This document shows positions 25,940 through 34,149 of a stretch of 40,159 nucleotides of DNA, piece after piece. The number at the start of each line of letters is the position of its first letter. Within the stretch, counting starts at the first letter, position 1. The stretch covers positions 1-40,159 of the forward strand of contig CAMWQI010000006.1 of assembly GCA_947176345.1 (NCBI GenBank), written 5' to 3'. The stretch is from an uncultured Ruminococcus sp. GTDB lineage: Bacteria > Bacillota > Clostridia > Oscillospirales > Ruminococcaceae. The translations under genes and the position numbers were made by a program. The notes under the pieces were generated by a model that saw only the letters and a program-made list of their open reading frames with translations, was not told the DNA's origin and searched no databases.

Positions 25940-28351
25940 TTATTCGTTTTCGGAAAGATAAACTGAAAGTCTGCTCTGCATGGTTTCCGCACACTGTTCA
26001 GCGGAAGTCTGTCCGTTAAAGAAACGGTCAAATTCCTCATATGCGATATTATAGAAATCTTCCCCTGGATATATGCCCTTTTTCGGTAGGACAGCTTTTT
26101 CAATAAGTCCATTGACTGCTGAAATAATTTCGTCGTCAACATAGCCAATTTTTGAGGGATTGTCGCCATCACCGTAATAATATATATAACCCGTATAATC
26201 TTCAAATCCCTCATCATATTTGTTGCTTTGTGGTTGCTTATCAAATTCCGCCTTGATTTCAAGTCCGCTTTTTGTTACCGGAAAACCAAAGAAACCATTA
26301 CCGGATTTATAGTCTTTATAGTATTCGTCGCTTATCATACTGCTTATAAAATCCCATGCAAGTTCCTTTTTGTCGGAAGTCGTCGTTATGGAGTAGCCGT
26401 TTACTCCGCCAAATTCAAGAATTACCGGAGTATTATTGTTGCCAATTTCACCTAAAATTCTTATAGGTTCGCCACCGAACTCACCTTGTGTAAGATACAG
26501 ATAAGACTGATAACCAGTTATATATGCATTATTGAAAAGTGCAAGGTCATCAATAAATTGTCTCTGTTGCATTTTGAACATATAAGCCGATTCTTCATCT
26601 GTCGGGGGAGTCCAGTCATCAGGGTCAATGTATTCAGGTTCAACGTCAATAACCTCCGCACCGTTGCAGTAGTTGAGGTAGCGAATAAATTCGTCGTTAT
26701 TGAAATCACAGGTATTATTTTCAAAGTCTGCCCAGTTTGCCCAGTTATAACAGTTTGCACGCCTGTACTTTGTATCATAAACGCCGTCCGTTGAATTTTC
26801 CCACCATTCAATGCCCATGCCGTCAGGGAGGTTTTCGACAATATCCATATAGGAATTGAAATCCCACGTTTCAACATCTTTGACAAACTTTTCCTTTGCG
26901 GTATAGGGTATCTCCAGACTGAATACATTAGGCAGAACATACAGACCGTCATCAATTTCAAGAGCTTTCATTACATTCGGAATAAAACTGTCACGGGAAA
27001 GATTTTCGTCGCTATCGATAAAGCTGTACAAATCGCATAATACTCCTTGTTTGTAAAGGTTTGCAGAGCCGAAATTACCGCTTGTGTCTTCCATTAAGAG
27101 AACGTCCGGAAGATTACCGTCAAGCATATCCTTAGCGAAAGTCTCGTCGCCTATTAAGTTTGCCTGCTCACCGTTGTAGTCGTTCTCGTAAAGTTTAATA
27201 TCAACCTGCATATCGTCGTGTGTATCGTTGAAAGTATCAATATATTCTTTAAGTATATAATCTTCGTATTTTGCACCTACAGTTATATGCGGTATACTTT
27301 CATATTCTTCACGACTACATTGAGTATACGTTCTGAATTTAACGCTGAAATCACTGTACTTGTTTTCAATAACTGAAAATCTTCCGTCATCGCCCATAAC
27401 GAAACCTTGTATATTGTCCGAACCAAGACCGGAATAGTTTATACTGAAAAGCGGTTCAATGGCGGAATTTTCGGAGCGTATGCCGTAAATTGTACTTCTT
27501 GACCGGATAAACATTGAATAGTCACCAGTACCGGCAGTTATATTATCCTGAATGCTTTCGCTGAAATCATACGTCACGGAAGATTTTTCAGTTTTTCCGC
27601 CGGAATTTACCGGACGTATCTGTAATTTATCGTCGTCCGTGCTTACCGCACACACAAGTGAGCCGTCTCTGTTATGTCCGATTGCCTCAACAGTCCCATC
27701 ATCTGCGGTAAATTCCCCGATGTATGAACCATCTGTTTTGAATGTATAATAAGTTCCGTTTACGCTTGCAATAAGTAAATTGCCATCGGAAACAATTTCT
27801 TCAATTATGGTTGATTTGTCGGGAGTTTCCGGAAACTCTCCTACAGTCACCGACGTAAGAAGTTTGCCGTCCGTGGAGTATGTATTTATTTTAAAGCTAT
27901 ATTCGGCGACAGAATCATATTTTGCTTCATTGTAGTCCGGTGAATAAGGGTCGGGGTCGGGCAAATCTCCATAGTCGGCATCGGCGAAAAACTCAATGAT
28001 TGTACCATTTTCGGCAACGTCCATATTGTATGATACACCTATGTCAAAATCGGGGATTTCTATTTTTTCAAAGTTCTGTAAATTCCTGTCTGTCGTCCAG
28101 AACTCCGGAACAGTCAAACCTGCTCCAAGAATGAAATAATTATTTCCGGAATTGTAGGAATTGAAACAATAAATCTGATTAAGACCGTCCGGAAGTCCGA
28201 CAGCTTCTTTTTTATATGCAATATCACTTAACTTTTCGGCTGTGTATGATTTGGGAGTATCAGGAATATTTTCTGTTTCGGATGTGTTTTTCTGGTTACT
28301 GCACGAAACACAACATAATAACAAAGTTGTGATTAATATTATTTTTTTCAT
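25940..28351 (-). CDS. Large extracellular solute-binding lipoprotein
   Basis: 803 residues. A signal peptide ends in a lipobox (LLLCCVSCS, Cys near 17-18), so it should be anchored outside the membrane. The C-terminal part, from about residue 350 (ESIPHITVGAKYEDYILKEYIDTFNDTHDDMQVDIKLYE), resembles a family 1 (carbohydrate type) ABC solute-binding protein, including LPDVLLMEDT and late KELAWDFISSMISDEYYKDY. The first 330 residues are an extra domain of repeated beta stretches (for example SYIGEFTADDGTVEAIGHNRDGSLVCAVSTDD), perhaps a beta-propeller. AAAAGGAGG precedes the ATG. No permease or ATPase gene is nearby; the next gene, divergent, is a LacI-type GGDEF sensor. Confidence 0.82.
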   Translation of the reverse strand: MKKIILITTLLLCCVSCSNQKNTSETENIPDTPKSYTAEKLSDIAYKKEAVGLPDGLNQIYCFNSYNSGNNYFILGAGLTVPEFWTTDRNLQNFEKIEIPDFDIGVSYNMDVAENGTIIEFFADADYGDLPDPDPYSPDYNEAKYDSVAEYSFKINTYSTDGKLLTSVTVGEFPETPDKSTIIEEIVSDGNLLIASVNGTYYTFKTDGSYIGEFTADDGTVEAIGHNRDGSLVCAVSTDDDKLQIRPVNSGGKTEKSSVTYDFSESIQDNITAGTGDYSMFIRSRSTIYGIRSENSAIEPLFSINYSGLGSDNIQGFVMGDDGRFSVIENKYSDFSVKFRTYTQCSREEYESIPHITVGAKYEDYILKEYIDTFNDTHDDMQVDIKLYENDYNGEQANLIGDETFAKDMLDGNLPDVLLMEDTSGNFGSANLYKQGVLCDLYSFIDSDENLSRDSFIPNVMKALEIDDGLYVLPNVFSLEIPYTAKEKFVKDVETWDFNSYMDIVENLPDGMGIEWWENSTDGVYDTKYRRANCYNWANWADFENNTCDFNNDEFIRYLNYCNGAEVIDVEPEYIDPDDWTPPTDEESAYMFKMQQRQFIDDLALFNNAYITGYQSYLYLTQGEFGGEPIRILGEIGNNNTPVILEFGGVNGYSITTTSDKKELAWDFISSMISDEYYKDYKSGNGFFGFPVTKSGLEIKAEFDKQPQSNKYDEGFEDYTGYIYYYGDGDNPSKIGYVDDEIISAVNGLIEKAVLPKKGIYPGEDFYNIAYEEFDRFFNGQTSAEQCAETMQSRLSVYLSENE

Positions 28352-28457
28352 AATTAAAACCTCCTTTTATAAACAAGTGATTTTAAAAAACTGAAAAGAC
28401 GATATTTTTCTTAAATTCAGCATACTATACAAATTGATGATATATTTATTGTGCGTA

Positions 28458-28486
28458 TTGACGATTTTTGAAAATATACTTTAAAT
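28458..28486 (+). promoter_or_regulatory. Promoter of the LacI-GGDEF gene
   Basis: -35 TTGACG (28458-28463), 17-bp spacer, -10 TTAAAT (28481-28486). A further TAAAAT at 28503-28508 could be an alternative -10. The divergent lipoprotein gene has a possible TATAGT -10 on the other strand but no good -35. Confidence 0.55.
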
Positions 28487-28551
28487 TCCGTTTAAATAAT
28501 GTTAAAATAGATTTAAATAAGTCCGAAAATCCTATGAAAATGGTGAATAAA

Positions 28552-30519
28552 ATGAATAATGAAAAAATTATACATATTGCTGTTGTAGCAGCTGGAATTG
28601 ATGAGGAATACCAGAATAATATCATTACTGGCATAAACAAGTATACCCATGAATGCAATATAAATGTATCTTGTTTTGCCTCTTACGGTGGTATGATGCA
28701 GGGTGAGTTTGTCAACGGTAATATAGAGATTTCGTATTTTGCCGCACACGGCGGTATGCTGAAAAGCAAGCGTTTTGATATGGGCGAATACAGTATCTAC
28801 AACCTGATAAATTTCAATGCTTTTGATGGTGCAATTCTTATGACAAATACAATATGCGACGCTGAAACAAAAGAATACATTATAAAGCGTGTAACTGCTT
28901 CCGGCATACCGGCGGTTGTTTTCGATTGTGCCGATTATCCGGAGCTTTATAACATAAGCATAAATAATAGTTCCGCTATGACAGATATTGTGAAACACGT
29001 CATTGAAGTGCATAATGCAAAAACTATAAATTTCATTTCAGGTCCTCTCTCAAATCCGGAGGCAACAGACCGCTATAATGCTTTTATGAATGTCATGAAA
29101 GAACATAATCTCACGGTTGAAAATGAAAGAATATTCTTTGGTGAGTTTAGAACACAGGACGGCAGACAGGCTATAGAAGAATTTCTACAGTCGGGATTGT
29201 CTCTGCCGGACGCTTTTATATGTGCAAATGATGCTATGGCACTTACTGCTATTTCAGCACTTGAAAAAGCCGGATATAAAGTGCCTGATGATGTTATTGT
29301 AACCGGATTTGACAATATATATAATGCACGGAATTTCAGTCCGGTGCTTACTTCTGTTGACAGACCACTTGAAGAAATGGGTTATAAATCCGTTGAAGTT
29401 ATCATGGAAATATTAAATGGTGGAAATCCTCCGAAAAATATACAGCTTGATTCACACCCCGTTTTTGCAGAAAGTTGTGGCTGTAAAATACAGAACAATG
29501 AGGATTTCAGCAAATATAAAAAAAGTACATACCAGAAAATAGAAAATTTCAATTCCGGTATAGGTATGCTGAACAGGCTTATTGCCGGACTTGCTGAAAC
29601 TGAACGGGTTGACGAAACAATGGACGTTCTCAGTAAATTTGTTGAGGAACTCGGCTGTGAAAAATTCAGCCTGTGCCTTACTGAAAACTGGCAGGATACT
29701 GTTATTTCAGATATATCCATGGTTGAAGAGACCAAAAGCTATTCCAGCTATATGACAGCTCCGCTTATATGGAATAACGGTGAAAGGCGTTCTTGCGGAT
29801 ATTTCCCCAGCCGAAATATGTTCCCTGAACCTATAAAAAAAGGCGGAAATATTAATTATTTTCTGCCATTGCATTTCCGTGAAAGATGTTTAGGATATTA
29901 TATCATAACTAACAGCGATTTTCCGATATACAGCCTTTTATGTCATAGTCTTACAATGAATTTAAGCAATTCACTTGAAAACGTCCGTAAGCTTATACAT
30001 CTCAATAAGGCTATGGACGAACTCAACAGGCTTTATGTCATTGACCCTATGTGCAATATCTACAACAGAAATGGTTTTATAAATCTTGTTGATGTAAAAT
30101 TCAGGGAGTGTGCTGAGCGAAATGAAACTATCATGATTACTTTCATTGACATGGACGGTCTTAAATTCATTAATGACAATTACGGTCACAATGAGGGGGA
30201 TTTTGCTATACAACGCCTTGCCGGTGTTATTCAGGATAGTTGCATGAACGGTATATGTGCAAGGTTCGGCGGTGATGAGTTTATAGTTTTTACTGCTGAT
30301 GTTGCAGACGGCGATGATGAGGCATTTAAACGTCGTTTCAATTCAAAAATAGATGCCATGAATAATATCATTAAAAAGCCGTATACTCTCTCCGCAAGTG
30401 TCGGCAGTATCATTATTACAGCTGATGAAAATACCACCCTGTACAGCGTTATCAAGCAGGCTGACGAAAAAATGTATGAGGTGAAAAAACAACATAAAAA
30501 TTCCCGTCGTGGAATGTAA
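28552..30519 (+). CDS. LacI-type ligand sensor fused to an active-type GGDEF domain
   Basis: About 655 residues, cytosolic (no signal or membrane segment). Residues 6-320 are a periplasmic-binding-like fold of the LacI/GalR sensor type without the HTH (IHIAVVAAG; DAFICANDAMALTAISALEKAGYKVPDDVIVTGFDN). A middle region (about 360-490) looks GAF-like. The C-terminal GGDEF domain (about 500-655) has DMDGLKFINDNYGHNEGD and intact GGDEF at about 572-576, with no RxxD inhibition site before it. Expected: ligand-dependent c-di-GMP synthesis. The N-terminal sensor holds a duplicated segment, FASYGGMM and FAAHGGML, 21 residues apart. The start at 28552 (after GGTGA) is preferred; ATGs at 28534 and 28468 are possible. 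Confidence 0.85.
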   Translation: MNNEKIIHIAVVAAGIDEEYQNNIITGINKYTHECNINVSCFASYGGMMQGEFVNGNIEISYFAAHGGMLKSKRFDMGEYSIYNLINFNAFDGAILMTNTICDAETKEYIIKRVTASGIPAVVFDCADYPELYNISINNSSAMTDIVKHVIEVHNAKTINFISGPLSNPEATDRYNAFMNVMKEHNLTVENERIFFGEFRTQDGRQAIEEFLQSGLSLPDAFICANDAMALTAISALEKAGYKVPDDVIVTGFDNIYNARNFSPVLTSVDRPLEEMGYKSVEVIMEILNGGNPPKNIQLDSHPVFAESCGCKIQNNEDFSKYKKSTYQKIENFNSGIGMLNRLIAGLAETERVDETMDVLSKFVEELGCEKFSLCLTENWQDTVISDISMVEETKSYSSYMTAPLIWNNGERRSCGYFPSRNMFPEPIKKGGNINYFLPLHFRERCLGYYIITNSDFPIYSLLCHSLTMNLSNSLENVRKLIHLNKAMDELNRLYVIDPMCNIYNRNGFINLVDVKFRECAERNETIMITFIDMDGLKFINDNYGHNEGDFAIQRLAGVIQDSCMNGICARFGGDEFIVFTADVADGDDEAFKRRFNSKIDAMNNIIKKPYTLSASVGSIIITADENTTLYSVIKQADEKMYEVKKQHKNSRRGM

Positions 30520-30520
30520 T

Positions 30521-30564
30521 AATCACATACCAAATCCAAAAAAATCACATACGAAATCCAAAAA
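30521..30564 (+). repeat. 22-bp tandem repeat before the terminator
   Basis: Two copies (30521-30542, 30543-30564) of a 22-base unit, AATCACATAC(C/G)AAATCCAAAAA, differing at one base, followed by a partial third copy (AATCAC, 30565-30570) that becomes part of the terminator stem. A related CCAAATCCAAAAAA lies at 37462-37475, again touching a hairpin. Confidence 0.8.
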
Positions 30565-30593
30565 AATCACTCTTTCGAATAGGGTGGTTTTTT
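30565..30593 (+). terminator. Terminator of the LacI-GGDEF gene
   Basis: Stem AATCACTCT (30565-30573) / AGGGTGGTT (30581-30589) with two G-U pairs, a 7-base loop and a T run to 30593. The G-U pairs show that it works on the plus strand. Confidence 0.7.
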
Positions 30594-30704
30594 ATTATTA
30601 CAAAAAGTTAGTTTAAAAGCAATTTATAGTTAAAAATGTTATCGTAAAAATATAAAATAAACACTCCCATAAAATAAATTTTTTATTTTTTAAAAAATTT
30701 AAAT

Positions 30705-31241
30705 TTATTTTCTGTTCTTTTTTATGAAGTCCGAAAACTGCTCAAATACCTGTCTTTCAAGTGGCGATGTAAGGAATTTATTCCGCTTATAGAGTACAGC
30801 CATTCTTTCAGCTCTTATTTTAGCAGAAGACAATGATATATTGCAGATTTTGGCTATATCTTCAGCAGAATGAATGTCAAGCCCCCACAGTACGCACGCT
30901 GGTGCAAGTATGCCTATGGCAAAGCGTTCAGCGGCATATTCGTCAAGATATGGATTGAATGAAATTTCAGTATGTCCGAGAACAATATGTCCGATTTCGT
31001 GGGCAATAGTATAGCGTTTCTGCTGAGTGGTTGTATCACGCAATATAATATGTAAATCTCCCTGTGCATTGACAACTCTTCCGAGTTCATTTTCAGATAG
31101 CAGACCAATTATGTCCTTTCTTACTGTTATTCCCATTTCCGAAACAATTGGTTTCAAATTAACAGGAAAACTGGAAACACCATATTTAATAAGGAATTTC
31201 CAGCTTGCATCTCTTGCATTTTTGTAAATATCATATTTCAA
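30705..31241 (-). CDS. ImmA/IrrE family metallopeptidase
   Basis: 178 residues with the zinc peptidase motif HEIGHIVLGH (His81, Glu82, His85) in YTIAHEIGHIVLGH, followed by YAAERFAIGILAPACVLWGL. In ICEBs1 and phages such proteins cleave an XRE-type repressor to release gene expression. The start is a TTG at 31241 with GGAGG 8 bases before it; earlier codons of the frame lie inside that ribosome binding site. It is 52 bases behind the XRE repressor gene on the same strand, the classic ImmR-ImmA order. Part of the Mu-like element. Confidence 0.9.
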   Translation of the reverse strand: MKYDIYKNARDASWKFLIKYGVSSFPVNLKPIVSEMGITVRKDIIGLLSENELGRVVNAQGDLHIILRDTTTQQKRYTIAHEIGHIVLGHTEISFNPYLDEYAAERFAIGILAPACVLWGLDIHSAEDIAKICNISLSSAKIRAERMAVLYKRNKFLTSPLERQVFEQFSDFIKKNRK

Positions 31242-31293
31242 AATAAGCACCTCCAAGAGTTATTTTAACGTCTCAGAGGTGTTTTTACTATAA

Positions 31294-31752
31294 TTAATAA
31301 TCGGTGTCTTCTGGCAGATTCTTTATAGTTTCGAGTATTTCGGGGGTAACCTCCTGTCTTACTGGTATACCGTCCGTGGTTCTTGCTACCTGAATCCCGA
31401 TATGTTCTTTCCGGTTTTTCAGGTCAAGGCATTCTTCAATTCTTCCTATGATTTTGATTTGCTCGCGGTCATCGAAATTATGAAAAACTGAAAGTAATTC
31501 CTGTTCATTTTGTGTAAGCTTTGTTGTCTCCTTGCCTGTCATGAGATAGTCAAGGGAAACACCGAAATATTCAGCTATACTGATAAGAACATCAGGGCTT
31601 ATAGTTCCGTTTTTCCACCTTTCAACGTGGGAACTGCTTTGCGTGAACATTCTAGCAAGATTTGTCACAGAAGTACCGTTTTTACGGCACAGGTTTACTA
31701 TATTATTGAATATGAAATTATAATTATCTGAGTCTGATAATTTTCTTGACAT
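31294..31752 (-). CDS. XRE-family repressor (ImmR-like)
   Basis: 152 residues. The N-terminal HTH (about 10-70) reads NNIVNLCRKNGTSVTNLARMF, then HVERWKNGTISPDVLISIAEYFGVSLDYLMTG, the usual Cro/CI pattern; the C-terminal half is a probable oligomerisation or cleavage region. The start at 31752 follows GAGGTG; the frame is open further to 31836 but would run through the operators. Cotranscribed with the ImmA/IrrE gene and divergent from the transposition genes, which fits a lysogeny-type repressor. Confidence 0.88.
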   Translation of the reverse strand: MSRKLSDSDNYNFIFNNIVNLCRKNGTSVTNLARMFTQSSSHVERWKNGTISPDVLISIAEYFGVSLDYLMTGKETTKLTQNEQELLSVFHNFDDREQIKIIGRIEECLDLKNRKEHIGIQVARTTDGIPVRQEVTPEILETIKNLPEDTDY

Positions 31753-31786
31753 TATAAACACCTCACATAAAATATTTAGATAAAAA

Positions 31787-31852
31787 ATTCTACAAAACGA
31801 CAAAATTCTGATTTTAGAACAAAAAGATATTGACAAATTCTAAATTCAGAAT
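31787..31852. promoter_or_regulatory. Repressor operators in the divergent control region
   Basis: Two inverted repeats with the pattern ATTCT-N6-AGAA(T/C): ATTCT GATTTT AGAAC (31805-31820) and ATTCT AAATTC AGAAT (31837-31852), with centres 32 bp apart, and a lone half site ATTCT at 31787-31791. The second repeat fills the spacer of the promoter at 31830-31858. An 11-bp palindrome TGGTAATACCA lies at 31867-31877, just downstream. Confidence 0.75.
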
Positions 31853-31858
31853 TATAAT
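31830..31858 (+). promoter_or_regulatory. Promoter of the transposition operon
   Basis: Fully consensus: -35 TTGACA (31830-31835), 17-bp spacer, -10 TATAAT (31853-31858). The spacer consists almost entirely of an inverted repeat, so a bound repressor would block RNA polymerase. It drives the plus-strand genes from 31951. Confidence 0.9.
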
Positions 31859-31950
31859 ATTAATAATGGTAATACCAGTGGGCATAAATAGCCTTATTAT
31901 AATTTTAACACACAAAACGCAAAAAGTAAACAGAAAGGAGTTATTTTTTT

Positions 31951-32184
31951 ATGACATTCGGACAGAAAGTAAGATTACGCCGTGAGGAGCTTGACTGCAC
32001 ACAGGCGGAACTGGCAAATAAGATACATACTACACAGCCGTATATTTCACGGCTGGAACGTGGGAATTTCAATCCATCAATGAATATGATTATCAATATT
32101 GCCACAGCATTGAGGATAAGCATTGATTATCTTTTACTTGATTCAGACGAAAAAGACATACCAAACAATAGATATTTCCGGTAG
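31951..32184 (+). CDS. Small XRE-family regulator (Cro-like)
   Basis: 77 residues, almost entirely an HTH: FGQKVRLRREELDCTQAELANKIHTTQPYISRLERGNFNPSMNMIINIATALRISIDYLLL. Length and position, first gene of the operon facing the ImmR-like repressor, fit a Cro-type early regulator. AAAGGAG precedes the ATG by about 8 bases. The transposase gene follows after 15 bases. Confidence 0.9.
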   Translation: MTFGQKVRLRREELDCTQAELANKIHTTQPYISRLERGNFNPSMNMIINIATALRISIDYLLLDSDEKDIPNNRYFR

Positions 32185-32199
32185 AAAGGAGTGGGAATT

Positions 32200-34149
32200 T
32201 TGAATTATCTGACAATAAAGGAAGTGGCGGAATTAAAGGAATGTTCTGTACGATATATCAGGAAACTTTGCAGTCAGGGAAAAATAAAAACAGAAATTCA
32301 ACCACACCCACAAAATAAAAAGCCATGTTATATGATACCGGTCACGGAACTGCCGGAGGAATTACAGGTCAGATATTACGGCAGACAGACAAAATGTACC
32401 GGCATTCCTGAAAAAACAGCAGTAAGCATTGAGGAACTTTCAGCCGATGAACGCATAGAACTTAATTTCTGGTGTGGACTTCTGAAAGAATGGCAGGCAA
32501 GGCGTTCAAAATATGACAGTAAATGCGAATTTGACAGGAATTTCATAGGTGAGTGCCGGCTTAAATATGACAATATAAAAATAAGCACGGATATACTTTA
32601 CCGGAAGTGGTCAGCATATAAGAATAATGATTATTACGGCATATTAGGCAAACATAATTCATGGAACAGGGGAAAAAGTTCAATTCCTGAACCCGTATGG
32701 GATAATTTTCTTTGGAACTGGCTTGACGAAAAAAAACCTACTATGTCTTTATGCTACAGGCTTGCGATTGAGTGGACAAAGGAATTTTACCCTGAACTGC
32801 TTGAAAATATTCCAAGTTTGATGACATTTCGGAGACGTATAGAAAAGGATATTTCCGTTTCCGTGAAAACTTTGCTCCGTGATGGTGAAAAGGCTTTCAG
32901 TGACAGGTGTGTACCATATATAATGAGAATGTATGACAGACTTTCTGCCAATGACTGTTGGATAGCTGATAATCATACATTTGATATACAGTCATACAGT
33001 GACGAAAAAAAAGTACATCGGCTTTATCTTACGGCTTTTTTAGATGCAAAATCAGGTGTCCTTACCGGCTGGAATATAACGGAAAGTCCCGACTCACAGT
33101 CTACTATATTGGCACTCCGTCACGGAATAATGCGTTTTGGTATTCCTAAATGTATCTATGTTGATAACGGACGGGAATTTCTTACACATGACATAGGTGG
33201 AAGAGGTCACAGGGCAAAAAATACCGACGAAACACAACCACCTACTATTTTTAAAATTTTAGGCATAGAAATGCGTAACGCTATTGTCCGGAACGCTAAG
33301 GCAAAGCCTATTGAAAGAACTTTTTATACAGTAAAAAATCAGTTTTCTAAATTATTTGACGGCTTTTGTGGCGGTAAAATAACAGAACGTCCGGAAAATT
33401 TGAAACGCCGTATAAAAGACGGAAATTTACCATGTGACTATGAAGTACGGGAAGTATTTAATAAATGGATTGACGGGGAATATAATTTACAGCAGTATGG
33501 CGGTTCAGAACAGGAATACAAGGGACTTTCACGCCTTGATGTCTGGAATAAGACCTGTAAGGAAATAAGAAAAGCTCCGGAGTCAGCTCTTAATCTCATG
33601 CTTATGCGAACCACACGTAAACAGAAAATAAAGCGTAACGGAGTTTATGTTACTATATGCGGTGAAAAGATATGGTTTACAGACCCTGAAAAAACTATCA
33701 TGAATCTTGACAGGGAAATATATGTCCGCTATAATCCGGCAGACCTCCGGACAGTACGCATTTATGATGCGAAAACGGACAAATATATGTTTACATGGGC
33801 TGTAGCCGATAATCTTATGGCTGATTATCTTGAAGAAAACCATGAAACTATTGCCGATGCAAACGCACTTATACGTGAAACTAAAAAATTTGTACGCGAA
33901 CAGGCTAAGGAAACAGTTATGGCACTTTCAAATCAGCAGAGACTTACAATGCTTGATATGACAGTACGTAAGGCACAGGCACGCAGGGACGAAGATTTCA
34001 ATATAGAACACCCGAAAAGGATAGTACCCGTTATTGTGAATGAAGAACCGGAAAATATTACACAGACAGGTTCGAAAAGCGTAGTTATTGATTTGGAAAA
34101 GATGACTAAAAATTCAGAAATGAGGAAAAAGTCCAATGTACACAGATGA
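32200..34149 (+). CDS. Mu-type DDE transposase (MuA-like)
   Basis: About 649 residues, close to MuA. N-terminal HTH of the Mu type (LTIKEVAELKECSVRYIRKLCSQGKI); then helical DNA-binding parts; the integrase core with the DDE triad visible as IADNHTFD (Asp about 255), YVDNGREF (Asp about 322) and KPIERTFY (Glu about 371); and a beta-barrel domain (VYVTICGEKIWF...REIYVRYNPADLRTVRIYD). Spacing matches phage Mu (D269, D336, E392). The start is a TTG at 32200, 8 bases after AAAGGAG; the GTG at 32191 overlaps that site. It overlaps the ATPase gene by 14 bases. No frameshift or stop: it looks intact. Confidence 0.93.
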   Translation: MNYLTIKEVAELKECSVRYIRKLCSQGKIKTEIQPHPQNKKPCYMIPVTELPEELQVRYYGRQTKCTGIPEKTAVSIEELSADERIELNFWCGLLKEWQARRSKYDSKCEFDRNFIGECRLKYDNIKISTDILYRKWSAYKNNDYYGILGKHNSWNRGKSSIPEPVWDNFLWNWLDEKKPTMSLCYRLAIEWTKEFYPELLENIPSLMTFRRRIEKDISVSVKTLLRDGEKAFSDRCVPYIMRMYDRLSANDCWIADNHTFDIQSYSDEKKVHRLYLTAFLDAKSGVLTGWNITESPDSQSTILALRHGIMRFGIPKCIYVDNGREFLTHDIGGRGHRAKNTDETQPPTIFKILGIEMRNAIVRNAKAKPIERTFYTVKNQFSKLFDGFCGGKITERPENLKRRIKDGNLPCDYEVREVFNKWIDGEYNLQQYGGSEQEYKGLSRLDVWNKTCKEIRKAPESALNLMLMRTTRKQKIKRNGVYVTICGEKIWFTDPEKTIMNLDREIYVRYNPADLRTVRIYDAKTDKYMFTWAVADNLMADYLEENHETIADANALIRETKKFVREQAKETVMALSNQQRLTMLDMTVRKAQARRDEDFNIEHPKRIVPVIVNEEPENITQTGSKSVVIDLEKMTKNSEMRKKSNVHR

